Part shown: piece by piece, positions 1 to 6,681 of the stretch
Numbering within the stretch: the stretch's first letter is position 1
Layout: the number at the start of each line of letters is the position of its first letter
Assembly (NCBI GenBank): GCA_030746455.1
Contig: JASLMQ010000191.1
Coordinates: 1-8,134 of the forward strand
Source: Candidatus Latescibacterota bacterium
Lineage (GTDB): Bacteria; Latescibacterota; UBA2968; GCA-2709665
DNA length: 8,134 nt
Reading direction: 5' to 3'
Program-made: the position numbers and the translations under genes
Notes under the pieces: model-generated
What the model was told of the DNA's origin: nothing
Database searches by the model: none
The model's input: the letters and a program-made list of their open reading frames with translations, nothing else

Positions 1-2066
1 GAAGGCAACTGCCTGGACCATCGGCTGGCCGCCCTCAGCCCGGCGTTGTAGGCCGAGAGAGCCAGCCCCAGGCGCCGGTCCTTGCTTCGTCTGAAGTACT
101 CCAGGTGGTCGGAGAGGTGCTGGCTGCCCAGCCGGATGGACGTCTGCGGCCTCCAGAGGTCTTTGACGGAGAACCGCTTCAGCCGAACCTTCCTCGCCAT
201 GTCTTTGGCCGTCTTCGGCATCACTTGCATCAGACCCCGGGCCCCAGCCCCCGAGAGGGCCTCCTCGTTGAAGGCGCTCTCCTGCCGGATGATCGCGAGA
301 ATCAGGTTCGGATCCAGCCCCTGTTCCCGAGCGGTCCTGTTGATCTCACCCCAGTAGTAGGTCGGGTAGAGCCGCCTGAACGAAGCCAGCGTGACGGGGA
401 TTCCCTTGCGCCGCTCCAGATGGATCATCTCGTTGGACATCCGCAGCGCCTGGTCCATGGATCCGATACGTTCGTAACGCTGCTTCAGATCACCCAGGGC
501 GAAGAGGTTCCTCCTGTGCGAGCGTCGCGCCCGTGCGAACTCCGCCTCCGCCATCCGATAGAGGCCCAGCGTCACCAGCACATCGCCCTTGAGGAGATAC
601 GGCGAGGGCTGGTAGGTCTGCTCGGCAACGACCTTCTCACCCTCGGGTGCATCTGGAAAGACGTCTTCGGTCACCCCCAGCACGGATCGCGCCCTCGCGG
701 AGTAGTACGACGTGGGAAACCCCTCGGTAGCCCGCGCCATCAACTCCTCGCCCTCCTCCTCCTTCCCCGCCCGCTTGTAGCACTTGCCCGCCCAGTAGTA
801 GCCCTGATCACGAAGGTAGACCTCCGGGGTGTTCTTGGCCAACCGGAGAAAGGCCTTTGCGGCCTCCTCGTACCGGCGCATCCTGTAGAGCGCAAAGCCG
901 GCGCGCCAACTCGCCTTGCCGGCGAAGTCGCTCTTTGGGTAGCGCGAGGCAAGCCGCAGGAAGATCCCGCGCGCCTCCCGGTGTCTGCCCAGCCGCTCGT
1001 AGGCCATGGCCGCGTTCCACAGCGACTCCGCGGCGCCGGACACGGCGGGATACAGCCGGGTGAAGCTCAGGAAGCGTTCCGCTGCCTCCTGCGCCCGCCC
1101 GAGCTTCACCGAACACTTCCCCAGCGCGAAGAGCGCCTTGGGCACGCGGTAGGAGCGCTGCGCCCTTCGGAGCGCCCGCTCGGCGGTCCGGTAGTCGCCA
1201 CGATCGTAGTACACGAGTCCCAGCTGGTACTGCGCACGGCCGCGCCAGCTCTCGTGCGGCGACTTCCGGACGATCGTCCGGAAGAGGGCGGCGGCCTGCC
1301 GAAACTTCTTGTGGGCGGAGTAGACGATCCCGCCGTAGAACATCTCCTGTACGCGACCGAGGGGCGCCATGGACTCGAGTGCTCGAAGGGCCTGGGTCGT
1401 CTTCGGGTAATCGCGCACGAGCTGCAGCCTCGCCTTCCTAGCGCCGGCGGAATCCCCGGCCGCCTCCAGGGCCCCCGCGAGACCCGGGAGCGCCTTGACC
1501 TCCCGCTCGCTCTTCCCCAGCAGCCGCTTGTACAGTCGCGCCGCATCTCGAGGCCGATCCTGGTTCAGCCGAAGGCCCGCCGCCCTGAGGAGTGCCTGGT
1601 CCTTGAGTTGGCTCGCCCGGTCAATCTCCGCCACCTGCGCGAACCGGTCGGCGGCCTCGTCGAGGCGTCCCAGCGCCTCGAGACACTCCGCCTGCCAGTA
1701 GACCAGGTAGTCCTCGATCGCGCCGAAGGCCCCCTGGAGGGACTCGAGACCGACCAGGGCCTGGCCGTGCCGTCCCATGGCCTTCTGGCAGAGGGCTCGC
1801 TTCAGCAGGACGCGATCCACTTCCCAGGCGTCCAGCCCGCTCGTGTCCATCCGCGTTAGGAGGTCCAGGGCCTCTCGGTATCTTGCCTCGGACACCAGGG
1901 TCTCGGCCTTGAACAGGGGGTCGATGTGCTCGCTGATGGCCAGCGGACCGGGCACCGACAACAGCGCGCCCAGGGCCAGCACGGCAAGGACAGCCACCGA
2001 CAACGGGCGCACCCGTATGCTCGCCCGTCCTCCTGTTCGGCCAGGTATCGTGGAGTTCTCAGCCAC
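1..2066 (-). CDS. slt: Soluble lytic murein transglycosylase (Slt70-type), C-terminus cut by window edge
   Basis: Cleaves the glycan strands of peptidoglycan between MurNAc and GlcNAc, forming 1,6-anhydroMurNAc, in the periplasm. 688 residues are visible and the C-terminus lies outside the window. Residues 22-38 are hydrophobic after an Arg-containing N-terminus, consistent with a signal peptide, perhaps cut after Ala43. Residues about 60-560 are a long alpha-helical TPR-like solenoid with repeated YxxxGxxxEAxxxF-type units, as in the superhelical part of Slt70. The catalytic SLT domain starts near residue 570 and shows the family signatures: IIRQES with catalytic Glu596, GLMQVMP (611-617) and AYNAG (672-676). 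The GTG start at 2066 is chosen because AAAGGAG lies 9 nt upstream and the signal-like segment follows; no ATG fits as well. It is divergent from the TPR gene at 2340. The family call is very secure; the start is likely. Confidence 0.95.
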   Translation of the reverse strand, partial: MAENSTIPGRTGGRASIRVRPLSVAVLAVLALGALLSVPGPLAISEHIDPLFKAETLVSEARYREALDLLTRMDTSGLDAWEVDRVLLKRALCQKAMGRHGQALVGLESLQGAFGAIEDYLVYWQAECLEALGRLDEAADRFAQVAEIDRASQLKDQALLRAAGLRLNQDRPRDAARLYKRLLGKSEREVKALPGLAGALEAAGDSAGARKARLQLVRDYPKTTQALRALESMAPLGRVQEMFYGGIVYSAHKKFRQAAALFRTIVRKSPHESWRGRAQYQLGLVYYDRGDYRTAERALRRAQRSYRVPKALFALGKCSVKLGRAQEAAERFLSFTRLYPAVSGAAESLWNAAMAYERLGRHREARGIFLRLASRYPKSDFAGKASWRAGFALYRMRRYEEAAKAFLRLAKNTPEVYLRDQGYYWAGKCYKRAGKEEEGEELMARATEGFPTSYYSARARSVLGVTEDVFPDAPEGEKVVAEQTYQPSPYLLKGDVLVTLGLYRMAEAEFARARRSHRRNLFALGDLKQRYERIGSMDQALRMSNEMIHLERRKGIPVTLASFRRLYPTYYWGEINRTAREQGLDPNLILAIIRQESAFNEEALSGAGARGLMQVMPKTAKDMARKVRLKRFSVKDLWRPQTSIRLGSQHLSDHLEYFRRSKDRRLGLALSAYNAGLRAASRWSRQLP

Positions 2067-2075
2067 CGTCTCTAT

Positions 2076-2082
2076 CTCCTTT
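2076..2082 (-). promoter_or_regulatory. Ribosome binding site fixing the GTG start of the transglycosylase
   Basis: Read on the minus strand this is AAAGGAG, ending 9 nt before GTG at 2066. It is the only strong Shine-Dalgarno match near the N-terminus and decides the start codon. Confidence 0.8.
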
Positions 2083-2092
2083 ACTAATAGCA

Positions 2093-2122
2093 AACTTACG
2101 CACATATGCGGAAAAATGTCAA
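2093..2122 (-). promoter_or_regulatory. Candidate sigma70-type promoter of the transglycosylase gene
   Basis: On the minus strand a perfect -35 hexamer TTGACA (2122-2117) is followed after 18 nt by a weak -10, TAAGTT (2098-2093). An alternative -10, TATTAG (2089-2084), is better in sequence but 27 nt away, too far for standard spacing. The segment is unusually AT-rich for this window. Between the hexamers lies a near-palindrome (2099-2110, CGCATATGTGCG, 10 of 12 positions symmetric), a possible operator. Confidence 0.45.
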
Positions 2123-2176
2123 GACCCAAAGGGATTTCGAGGGTCGAGCCCCCATGCGGCTCCCTGCCTCTTTGTG

Positions 2177-2205
2177 TTGCCGCCGCGCCTCTCGTGTCCT
2201 ATACT
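2177..2205 (+). promoter_or_regulatory. Candidate sigma70-type promoter of the TPR-repeat gene
   Basis: TTGCCG (2177-2182, 4 of 6 to the -35 consensus) is followed after exactly 17 nt by TATACT (2200-2205, 5 of 6 to the -10 consensus). Transcription would start near 2212, giving a leader of about 130 nt that contains the inverted repeat at 2229-2310. This is a motif match only. Confidence 0.4.
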
Positions 2206-2228
2206 TCCCTTCCTTGCGGAAACCAGAC

Positions 2229-2310
2229 TCTCGCCAAGAGCGCAAAGAACGCAGAGGGGGAACCATGGATCCTCAATCCCTCCTGGCGCTCTCTGCGTTC
2301 TCTGCGAGAG
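2229..2310. repeat. Large imperfect inverted repeat built from 9-nt units
   Basis: The two 30-nt arms (2229-2258 and 2281-2310) are exactly symmetric about a central GGATCC (2267-2272) and match ungapped at 21 of 30 positions, with GG/CC pairs continuing inward. Each arm is a tandem run of three 9-nt units. The left arm reads CGCCAAGAG, CGCAAAGAA and CGCAGAGGG at 2232-2258; the right arm gives three similar units on the opposite strand at 2280-2306. It lies between the TPR-gene promoter candidate and its start, so a transcript could fold it into a long hairpin. Intergenic repeats of this look (CGCAAAGAACGC-like) recur in many environmental bacterial genomes. No function is known to me. Confidence 0.7.
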
Positions 2311-2339
2311 ATGCTCTTCGGTCTTGAATAGGAATCCCT

Positions 2340-3452
2340 ATGCCCACACCATCCGCATCCGACCTGCTGGAACGCGGTGACACCGAGCGCGAGCAGAGCC
2401 GATTCGAGGAGGCCCTGGGCACCTACAGACGCGCGGAGGCGCTCTTCCGACCCGCGGGTGACCTCGAGGGGATCACCATCTGCCGCCTGTCGAAGGGCCA
2501 CTGCCTGCGCCTCATCGGGCGGTTCGGCCAGGCACTCGCCGAGTACCGCGCGGCCGAGAGTCGTGCGTCCGAACTGGGCGACCTCTACTCGGTGGCGGAC
2601 GCCGTGGTGGGTCAGGGGATGTCGGTGCGCGCGCTGTGGGACATACCCGAGGCCCTTCACCAGTTCGAGAGGGCGGTCGGCCTCTACCGGAATCTCGACG
2701 ACGAGGCAGGCGAGGCCTATGTCCTCTGGGCGTCGGGGGGCGCCCTGCGGGTGCGCGGCGCGCTCGGCGAGGCGTTCGAAGCCTTCGAGGAATCCCGCCT
2801 TCGATACGAGGGTCTGAAGGACCGGCAGGGCATCGTCTACGCCCTGTGCGGGCTCGGGGGCATCTCACGCGTGATGGGGCGCTACCACGACTCGCTCGAC
2901 TACTACTCGCGCGCGAATGCGCGGCTGAGGCGCGGAAGCGATCGGTTCGGCAGGGCCTATTCCTACTGCGGCCGGGCCAACGCCCGCCGGATGCTGGGCG
3001 ACTTCGCGGAATCCCACGAGCTGTTCGACCGCGCACGCACCCTCTACCACGAGATCGGCGACCGGGTGAGCTACGCCTATACCGTCTGGGGGGAGGCCAC
3101 CGCCCACAAGATGCAGGGCCGCAACGAGGCGGCGGCCGACGGATTCCGCGAGGCCGATGCCCTCTTCAAGGCCACGCGGGATGCGCGGGGGCGGGCCTAC
3201 GTGGCCCTGGGCCAGGGCGAGATCCACCTCCTCTCGGGCAGGTCCGGACGCGCCGCGTCGTTGTTCACAAGGGCCGGCGACCTTGCCGCCAGGCACGGAT
3301 TGCAACTCGAGGCGCTCCACGCAGAGCTTCTTCAGGGACTTCTTCGCCGTTATGAGGGCGAGCGTGTCTCCTTCAATGGACTCGCCAGGCGCTATGAGCG
3401 TCTGGGGTCGAGCTTCCTCGACGCCCCATCCCTTCCCCTCAATCTGCCCTGA
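2340..3452 (+). CDS. Cytoplasmic protein of 40-residue TPR-like repeats
   Basis: A 370-residue protein that is almost entirely helical repeats, probably a protein-binding scaffold; its partner is not evident. After a first helical unit (residues about 8-39), seven consecutive repeats of exactly 40 residues begin at 40, 80, 120, 160, 200, 240 and 280. Each opens with a (G/D/S/R)D-type turn, followed by an Ala/Gly-rich helix, a GR/GD turn and an EAxxxF/Y-type helix. A degenerate eighth unit covers 320-359, and a Pro/Leu tail ends the protein. The 40-residue period resembles LGN/Rapsyn-type TPRs rather than the usual 34. There is no signal peptide, membrane segment or enzyme domain. The ATG at 2340 has a modest AGGA 6 nt upstream. 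The neighbouring transglycosylase is also TPR-rich, but a functional link is only a guess. Confidence 0.88.
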   Translation: MPTPSASDLLERGDTEREQSRFEEALGTYRRAEALFRPAGDLEGITICRLSKGHCLRLIGRFGQALAEYRAAESRASELGDLYSVADAVVGQGMSVRALWDIPEALHQFERAVGLYRNLDDEAGEAYVLWASGGALRVRGALGEAFEAFEESRLRYEGLKDRQGIVYALCGLGGISRVMGRYHDSLDYYSRANARLRRGSDRFGRAYSYCGRANARRMLGDFAESHELFDRARTLYHEIGDRVSYAYTVWGEATAHKMQGRNEAAADGFREADALFKATRDARGRAYVALGQGEIHLLSGRSGRAASLFTRAGDLAARHGLQLEALHAELLQGLLRRYEGERVSFNGLARRYERLGSSFLDAPSLPLNLP

Positions 3453-3474
3453 GCCGTCCCAACCCGGCCAGGCT

Positions 3475-3500
3475 TCCCGCCCCCCGTCGGGAGATTCCCG
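3475..3500 (+). other. Two mutually exclusive short hairpins after the TPR gene
   Basis: CGGGA at 3488-3492 can pair with TCCCG downstream (3496-3500, 3-nt loop) or with TCCCG upstream (3475-3479, 8-nt loop). No T-run follows, so this is not a convincing intrinsic terminator. It sits just after the TPR stop codon and just before the next promoter candidate. Confidence 0.25.
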
Positions 3501-3529
3501 TTGCGCGGCCCCACAGGCCATGCTATCTT
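3501..3529 (+). promoter_or_regulatory. Candidate extended -10 promoter of the MBL hydrolase gene
   Basis: TTGCGC (3501-3506) is followed after 17 nt by TATCTT (3524-3529). The -10 is preceded by TGC, giving a TGnTAT extended -10. Transcription would start near 3536, leaving about 60 nt of leader. It supports separate transcription of the downstream gene. Confidence 0.45.
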
Positions 3530-3595
3530 GCCTCGACACGCGCCGCAATCGGCCCATCTTATCGGGCTTCAGATCCCAACGCCAGAGAGGTCCGA

Positions 3596-4486
3596 ATGTC
3601 CCTCACAGTCACGCTCCTCGGCACCGGCACGCCCACGCCCCTCGCCCGCCGTGCGGGCGCGAGCACGCTCGTCACCCTCGGCGACGAGGCCCTGATGTTC
3701 GACTGCGGCCCCGGATCGGCCCGGCGGCTCCTGGACAAGGGCGTGTCCCCGAGGGAGATCACGGGTCTGTTCCTCACACACCTCCACTATGACCACTGCA
3801 TGGACTATGCCTACCTGGTACTCAACCGGTGGGATCAGGGGATCGGCCAGATCCCCGAGCTTCAGGTCCGCGGCCCTGCGCCCCTCGCCCGGATGACCGA
3901 CCTGCTTTTCAGCGAGGACGGCGTCTTCGGGCCGGATCTGGCGGCAAGGACCCGACACCCCGGCAGCGACTTCGTCTACGAGATGCGCGGTGGCGTCCTG
4001 CCCAGGGCGCGTCCCGCCCCTGTCGTCTCCGAGCTGACCGATGGTGACACGGTCGAGGGCGAGGGATGGACCGTCAGAGCCGTTCGCGCGGTCCATTGTC
4101 AGCCCCAGCTGTCAAGCCTGGCCTACCGGCTGGACTCGTCCGAGGGCTCTGTCGTCGTCACGGGCGACACCGCCCCGGCGGATGGCATCACCGGGCTCTC
4201 TTCGGGTGCCGACGTGCTCGTCCACATGTGCCATCTGCTCAACGGCGTGGTGACCGACCCTCGGATTACGGACTGCTGCTCCGGGCACCTCGACGCCGCC
4301 CGAACGGCGCGTGACGCCGGCGTCAGAACGCTGGTGCTCGTCCACATGACCGAGCAGCTGGAGCGTCCGGGCATCCGTGAGCGCGTGCTCCACGAGGCGG
4401 CCGAGGTCTTTGGCGGCCACATCATCTACGGCGAGGACCTCCTCGACGTCCCGCTGGGCGACATCACCCCCGAGCGGATACAGTAG
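3596..4486 (+). CDS. MBL-fold metallohydrolase, RNase Z-related
   Basis: A 296-residue cytoplasmic dinuclear-zinc hydrolase of the metallo-beta-lactamase fold. The N-terminus (LLGTGTPTP, 7-15) is typical of the RNase Z/arylsulfatase branch. Metal ligands are all present: HLHYDH (62-67), His167, Asp191 in TGDTAP and His250 in LVLVHM. His231 in SGHLDAA aligns with the His of the RNase Z HST loop. However, the RNase Z HEAT motif is replaced by HMCH (210-213) and HST by GHLD, and I see no Gly/Pro-rich exosite arm for tRNA binding. It is therefore probably not a tRNA 3'-processing enzyme, and its substrate is unknown. The ATG is preceded by GAGAGG with a 5-nt gap. Spacing (143 bp before, 184 bp after) suggests its own transcription unit. 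Confidence 0.9.
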   Translation: MSLTVTLLGTGTPTPLARRAGASTLVTLGDEALMFDCGPGSARRLLDKGVSPREITGLFLTHLHYDHCMDYAYLVLNRWDQGIGQIPELQVRGPAPLARMTDLLFSEDGVFGPDLAARTRHPGSDFVYEMRGGVLPRARPAPVVSELTDGDTVEGEGWTVRAVRAVHCQPQLSSLAYRLDSSEGSVVVTGDTAPADGITGLSSGADVLVHMCHLLNGVVTDPRITDCCSGHLDAARTARDAGVRTLVLVHMTEQLERPGIRERVLHEAAEVFGGHIIYGEDLLDVPLGDITPERIQ

Positions 4487-4488
4487 CA

Positions 4489-4535
4489 GGGGATCGGTGA
4501 CAGGTCGTGGACCCGTGATAGAAACGCCCGATCCC
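4489..4535 (+). terminator. Nested hairpin after the MBL gene, possible terminator
   Basis: Three nt after the TAG stop, GGGATCGG (4490-4497) pairs perfectly with CCGATCCC (4528-4535). The 30-nt loop contains a second perfect hairpin, GGTC-GTG-GACC (4503-4513). No T-tract follows, so intrinsic termination is doubtful; it could instead stabilise the 3' end of the mRNA. Confidence 0.3.
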
Positions 4536-4574
4536 GTTGCACCAGACGTCGGGAATCCCCCAGACCGTCTCCTC

Positions 4575-4601
4575 TTCATTTCGCGCCTTTCGCGTCTTTC
4601 G
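4575..4601. repeat. 9-nt-period tandem repeat, three units
   Basis: Three consecutive 9-nt units end in TTTCG: TTCATTTCG, CGCCTTTCG and CGTCTTTCG. On the minus strand they read as purine-rich CGAAAGnCG units. Period and composition resemble the units in the inverted repeat at 2229-2310, but the core sequence differs and there is no opposite arm here. It lies in the 184-bp gap between the MBL gene and the GH20-like gene, about 70 bp before the latter. Confidence 0.6.
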
Positions 4602-4655
4602 TAGTTGCTTTTGGGTGGCTGGGCTTGGTTCTGGGTCTCTCGAGTTCGATGTCGG

Positions 4656-4662
4656 AAGGAGG
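4656..4662 (+). promoter_or_regulatory. Strong ribosome binding site fixing the ATG at 4671
   Basis: AAGGAGG with an 8-nt gap to ATG 4671. It shows that the upstream in-frame ATG at 4605, which would add 22 residues read from repeat-flanking sequence, is not the real start. Confidence 0.85.
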
Positions 4663-4670
4663 AATCCGCC

Positions 4671-5606
4671 ATGGCCAAGAAGAAGAGCAAGAAGAAGAAG
4701 GGCGAGCTCATCTGGGCCTACCTGCTCCACCTCGGCTACAACATGTGGGCCGACCGCGAGGCGACGGATTGGGGCATCACCCACGTGAGCGCCGAGGACG
4801 AGGTTCGGGTCGAGCGCGATGTCTGGGATGACGTCCTCCACCGCCTGAAAGACGCCGGTGCCAACATGGTCGTGATCGACCTGGGCGAAGGCGTCAGGTA
4901 CAGGTCGCACCCGGAGATCGCCGTCCGCGGCTCCTGGAGCGTCAAGCGGCTGCGCCGGCGACTCAAGGCGATCCGCCGGCTCGGGCTGGAGCCCATTCCC
5001 AAGCTCAACTTCTCCACCGCGCACGACGCGTGGATGGGACCGTACGCCCGCTGTGTTTCCACGAAGCCTTACTACAAGGCGTGCAAGGACCTGATCCGGG
5101 AGGTCGTCGATCTCTTCGACAAGCCCAGGTTTTTCCACCTGGGGATGGACGAGGAGACGGCCGAGCACCAGCGCCACTACGCTTACATGCTGGTCCGACA
5201 GTTCGACCTCTGGTGGCACGATCTCGAGATCCTGCTGGAGCAGGTGGACGTCTTCTTCAAGCGCATGCCCGCGTCGGTGGTCCAGAGCAACTGGTACTAC
5301 GGCAGCTCGTTCGGACAGAAGGTCGCCGCCGCCCGAACCTACCGCGATATCGAGGAGCACGGATACGACCAGATCCCCACAGGCAGCAACTGGTCCTGTC
5401 CGGAGAACTTCCAGAAGACCGTGACCTACGCCCGCAGGCACATTGCGCCCGAGCGCCTGCTCGGATTCCTGCAGACGGTGTGGCGTCCCACGCTCGGCGA
5501 GTGCCGAGACCGACATATAGAGGCGATCGACCTGCTGACCAAGGCCCACAAGTCCTGGCTCCGCAGGCAGGCGTCCGCCGACCGAGAGACGTCGGCGACG
5601 AATTAG
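4671..5606 (+). CDS. GH20-like TIM-barrel protein, putative glycoside hydrolase
   Basis: 311 residues, probably cytoplasmic: no signal peptide, and the N-terminus is a lysine cluster (residues 3-10, KKKSKKKK). The layout suggests a beta/alpha barrel. A helix ending in LKDAGANMVVIDL (59-71) is followed by a strand unit, a helix and LGLEPIPKLNF (104-114), recalling the RxLGLEVIPEID strand of family 20 hexosaminidases. FFHLGMDEE (154-162) then matches the GH20 strand carrying the catalytic Asp-Glu pair; Asp160-Glu161 would be those residues. Later aromatic segments (QSNWYYG, TGSNWSC, QTVWRPT) fit the substrate-binding ends of late strands. Similarity is by motif, not full alignment, so hydrolase activity and substrate are inference. 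A dehydrogenase follows after 19 bp with a strong ribosome binding site, suggesting an operon for processing a sugar or glycoside. Confidence 0.75.
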   Translation: MAKKKSKKKKGELIWAYLLHLGYNMWADREATDWGITHVSAEDEVRVERDVWDDVLHRLKDAGANMVVIDLGEGVRYRSHPEIAVRGSWSVKRLRRRLKAIRRLGLEPIPKLNFSTAHDAWMGPYARCVSTKPYYKACKDLIREVVDLFDKPRFFHLGMDEETAEHQRHYAYMLVRQFDLWWHDLEILLEQVDVFFKRMPASVVQSNWYYGSSFGQKVAAARTYRDIEEHGYDQIPTGSNWSCPENFQKTVTYARRHIAPERLLGFLQTVWRPTLGECRDRHIEAIDLLTKAHKSWLRRQASADRETSATN

Positions 5607-5610
5607 CAGA

Positions 5611-5618
5611 AAAGGAGG
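5611..5618 (+). promoter_or_regulatory. Strong ribosome binding site of the dehydrogenase gene
   Basis: AAAGGAGG with a 7-nt gap to ATG 5626, in the 19-bp gap after the previous stop. This is the usual arrangement inside an operon. Confidence 0.8.
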
Positions 5619-5625
5619 CAGTCCC

Positions 5626-6681
5626 ATGCCCGATACCGCACGCGCGGTCGTCACCGTCGGCGAGCGCTTCGAGATCCGCGAGTACCCCATCCCGGACACC
5701 GAGCCCGGTACGATTCTGCTGCGGCAGGAGCTCGCCGGCATCTGTGGAACCGACCTGCACAACTGGGAGCACGAACGTCTCGAAGGCGAGATCATCTACG
5801 GCCACGAGAACGTCGGCACCGTTCACGCGCTGGGCGAGGGGGTCGAAACCGACTACCTGGGCCGCCCGCTGGCCGAGGGAGACCGGGTCATCCTGGTTCC
5901 CGGGACCACCATGGGGGCCTACGGGTTCCTTCAGGCCGAGGAGCAGCCGTACCTGAGGGGCGGCTTCGCGGACTACATCTATCTCTGGAATCCGGACACC
6001 GTCATCTTCAAGACCGAGCTGCCGCCTGAGGTCGCCGTGCTCGCCGAGCCCTTCACCATCGGCGTCCACGGCGTATTGAGGGCACAAATGAAGTTTGGAG
6101 ACACCGTCGTTGTTCAGGGCACGGGGGCGATCGGCCTGTTGACCCTCGTCTGTGCCAAGCTCAGCGGAGCCGGCCGCATGATCGTCGTGGGAGGCCCAGA
6201 GGGCCGACTCGATCTGGCGCGACGGATCGGCGCGGACGTCACCATCGACATCGACGAGGTCCGGGACCCGGATGATCGGAAGGCCCTCGTCCTCGAGAAT
6301 ACCCAGGGGGGCGAGGGGGCCGGCGTGGTCTTTGAGTGCGCGGGCACGCTGTCGGCCATCCCCGAGGGACTCGACTACCTCCGGAAGGGCGGCACCTACA
6401 CGGCGATGGGACACTTCGTGGACGTAGGGACCTTTCCCTGCAACCCGAACCAGATGCTGATGCGCAAGGACCTCCGCCTCGAGGCCGTTTGGGCGAGCGG
6501 GGTCGATCACTTCGTCCGCGGGCTTCCCGTACTGGAGAAGAACGAGTTCCCCTACTCCGAGATGGTCAGTCACATCCTCCCGCTGGACCGGGTAGCCGAC
6601 GGCTTCAACGCCCTCAGGACCGGCTACCAGCTCGACGGACGTGCCGCCGTGAAGATCGCTGTCCAGGGGGGCGCGGCATGA
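5626..6681 (+). CDS. Zinc-type medium-chain dehydrogenase (alcohol/sugar dehydrogenase family)
   Basis: 351 residues, a usual length for the medium-chain dehydrogenase/reductase family, which oxidises alcohols or sugar alcohols with NAD(P). The catalytic zinc site is visible: Cys40 in GICGTDLH, His60-Glu61 in GHENVG, and probably Glu141 in LAEPF. The Rossmann fold carries GTGAIG (165-170), and FECAG and KGG motifs follow at the expected places. The loop that normally carries four closely spaced structural-zinc cysteines (around 90-115) has none, so the structural zinc is lost. VVGG after the second Rossmann strand lacks the acidic residue typical of NAD preference, so cofactor choice is open. 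It overlaps a 26-codon ORF by ATGA at its stop and follows the GH20-like gene by 19 bp. Substrate unknown; a sugar, polyol or inositol derivative is plausible. Confidence 0.92.
   Translation: MPDTARAVVTVGERFEIREYPIPDTEPGTILLRQELAGICGTDLHNWEHERLEGEIIYGHENVGTVHALGEGVETDYLGRPLAEGDRVILVPGTTMGAYGFLQAEEQPYLRGGFADYIYLWNPDTVIFKTELPPEVAVLAEPFTIGVHGVLRAQMKFGDTVVVQGTGAIGLLTLVCAKLSGAGRMIVVGGPEGRLDLARRIGADVTIDIDEVRDPDDRKALVLENTQGGEGAGVVFECAGTLSAIPEGLDYLRKGGTYTAMGHFVDVGTFPCNPNQMLMRKDLRLEAVWASGVDHFVRGLPVLEKNEFPYSEMVSHILPLDRVADGFNALRTGYQLDGRAAVKIAVQGGAA

Noticed and set aside
105..1859. 584-codon open frame on the plus strand
   Set aside because: It is the antisense shadow of the lytic transglycosylase, whose minus-strand frame carries full SLT signatures. 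The plus-strand protein is Pro/Arg/Leu-rich with no family motif, a typical artefact of GC-rich DNA.
2106..2327. Small plus-strand ORFs in the divergent region
   Set aside because: They translate the 9-nt repeats into Arg/Glu/Lys- and Leu/Ser-rich low-complexity peptides, cross the promoter candidate, and have no ribosome binding site.
2210..2339. Riboswitch in the TPR-gene leader
   Set aside because: The only structure is the repeat-derived hairpin; no conserved aptamer core of a known class could be recognised.
4605..4670. N-terminal extension of the GH20-like gene from ATG 4605
   Set aside because: The extra 22 residues come from intergenic sequence next to the repeat, and AAGGAGG sits 8 nt before ATG 4671.
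4464..5795. 443-codon open frame on the minus strand
   Set aside because: It runs opposite the GH20-like gene, through the nine-nt repeat and across the gap into the MBL gene end, with no motif or good start.
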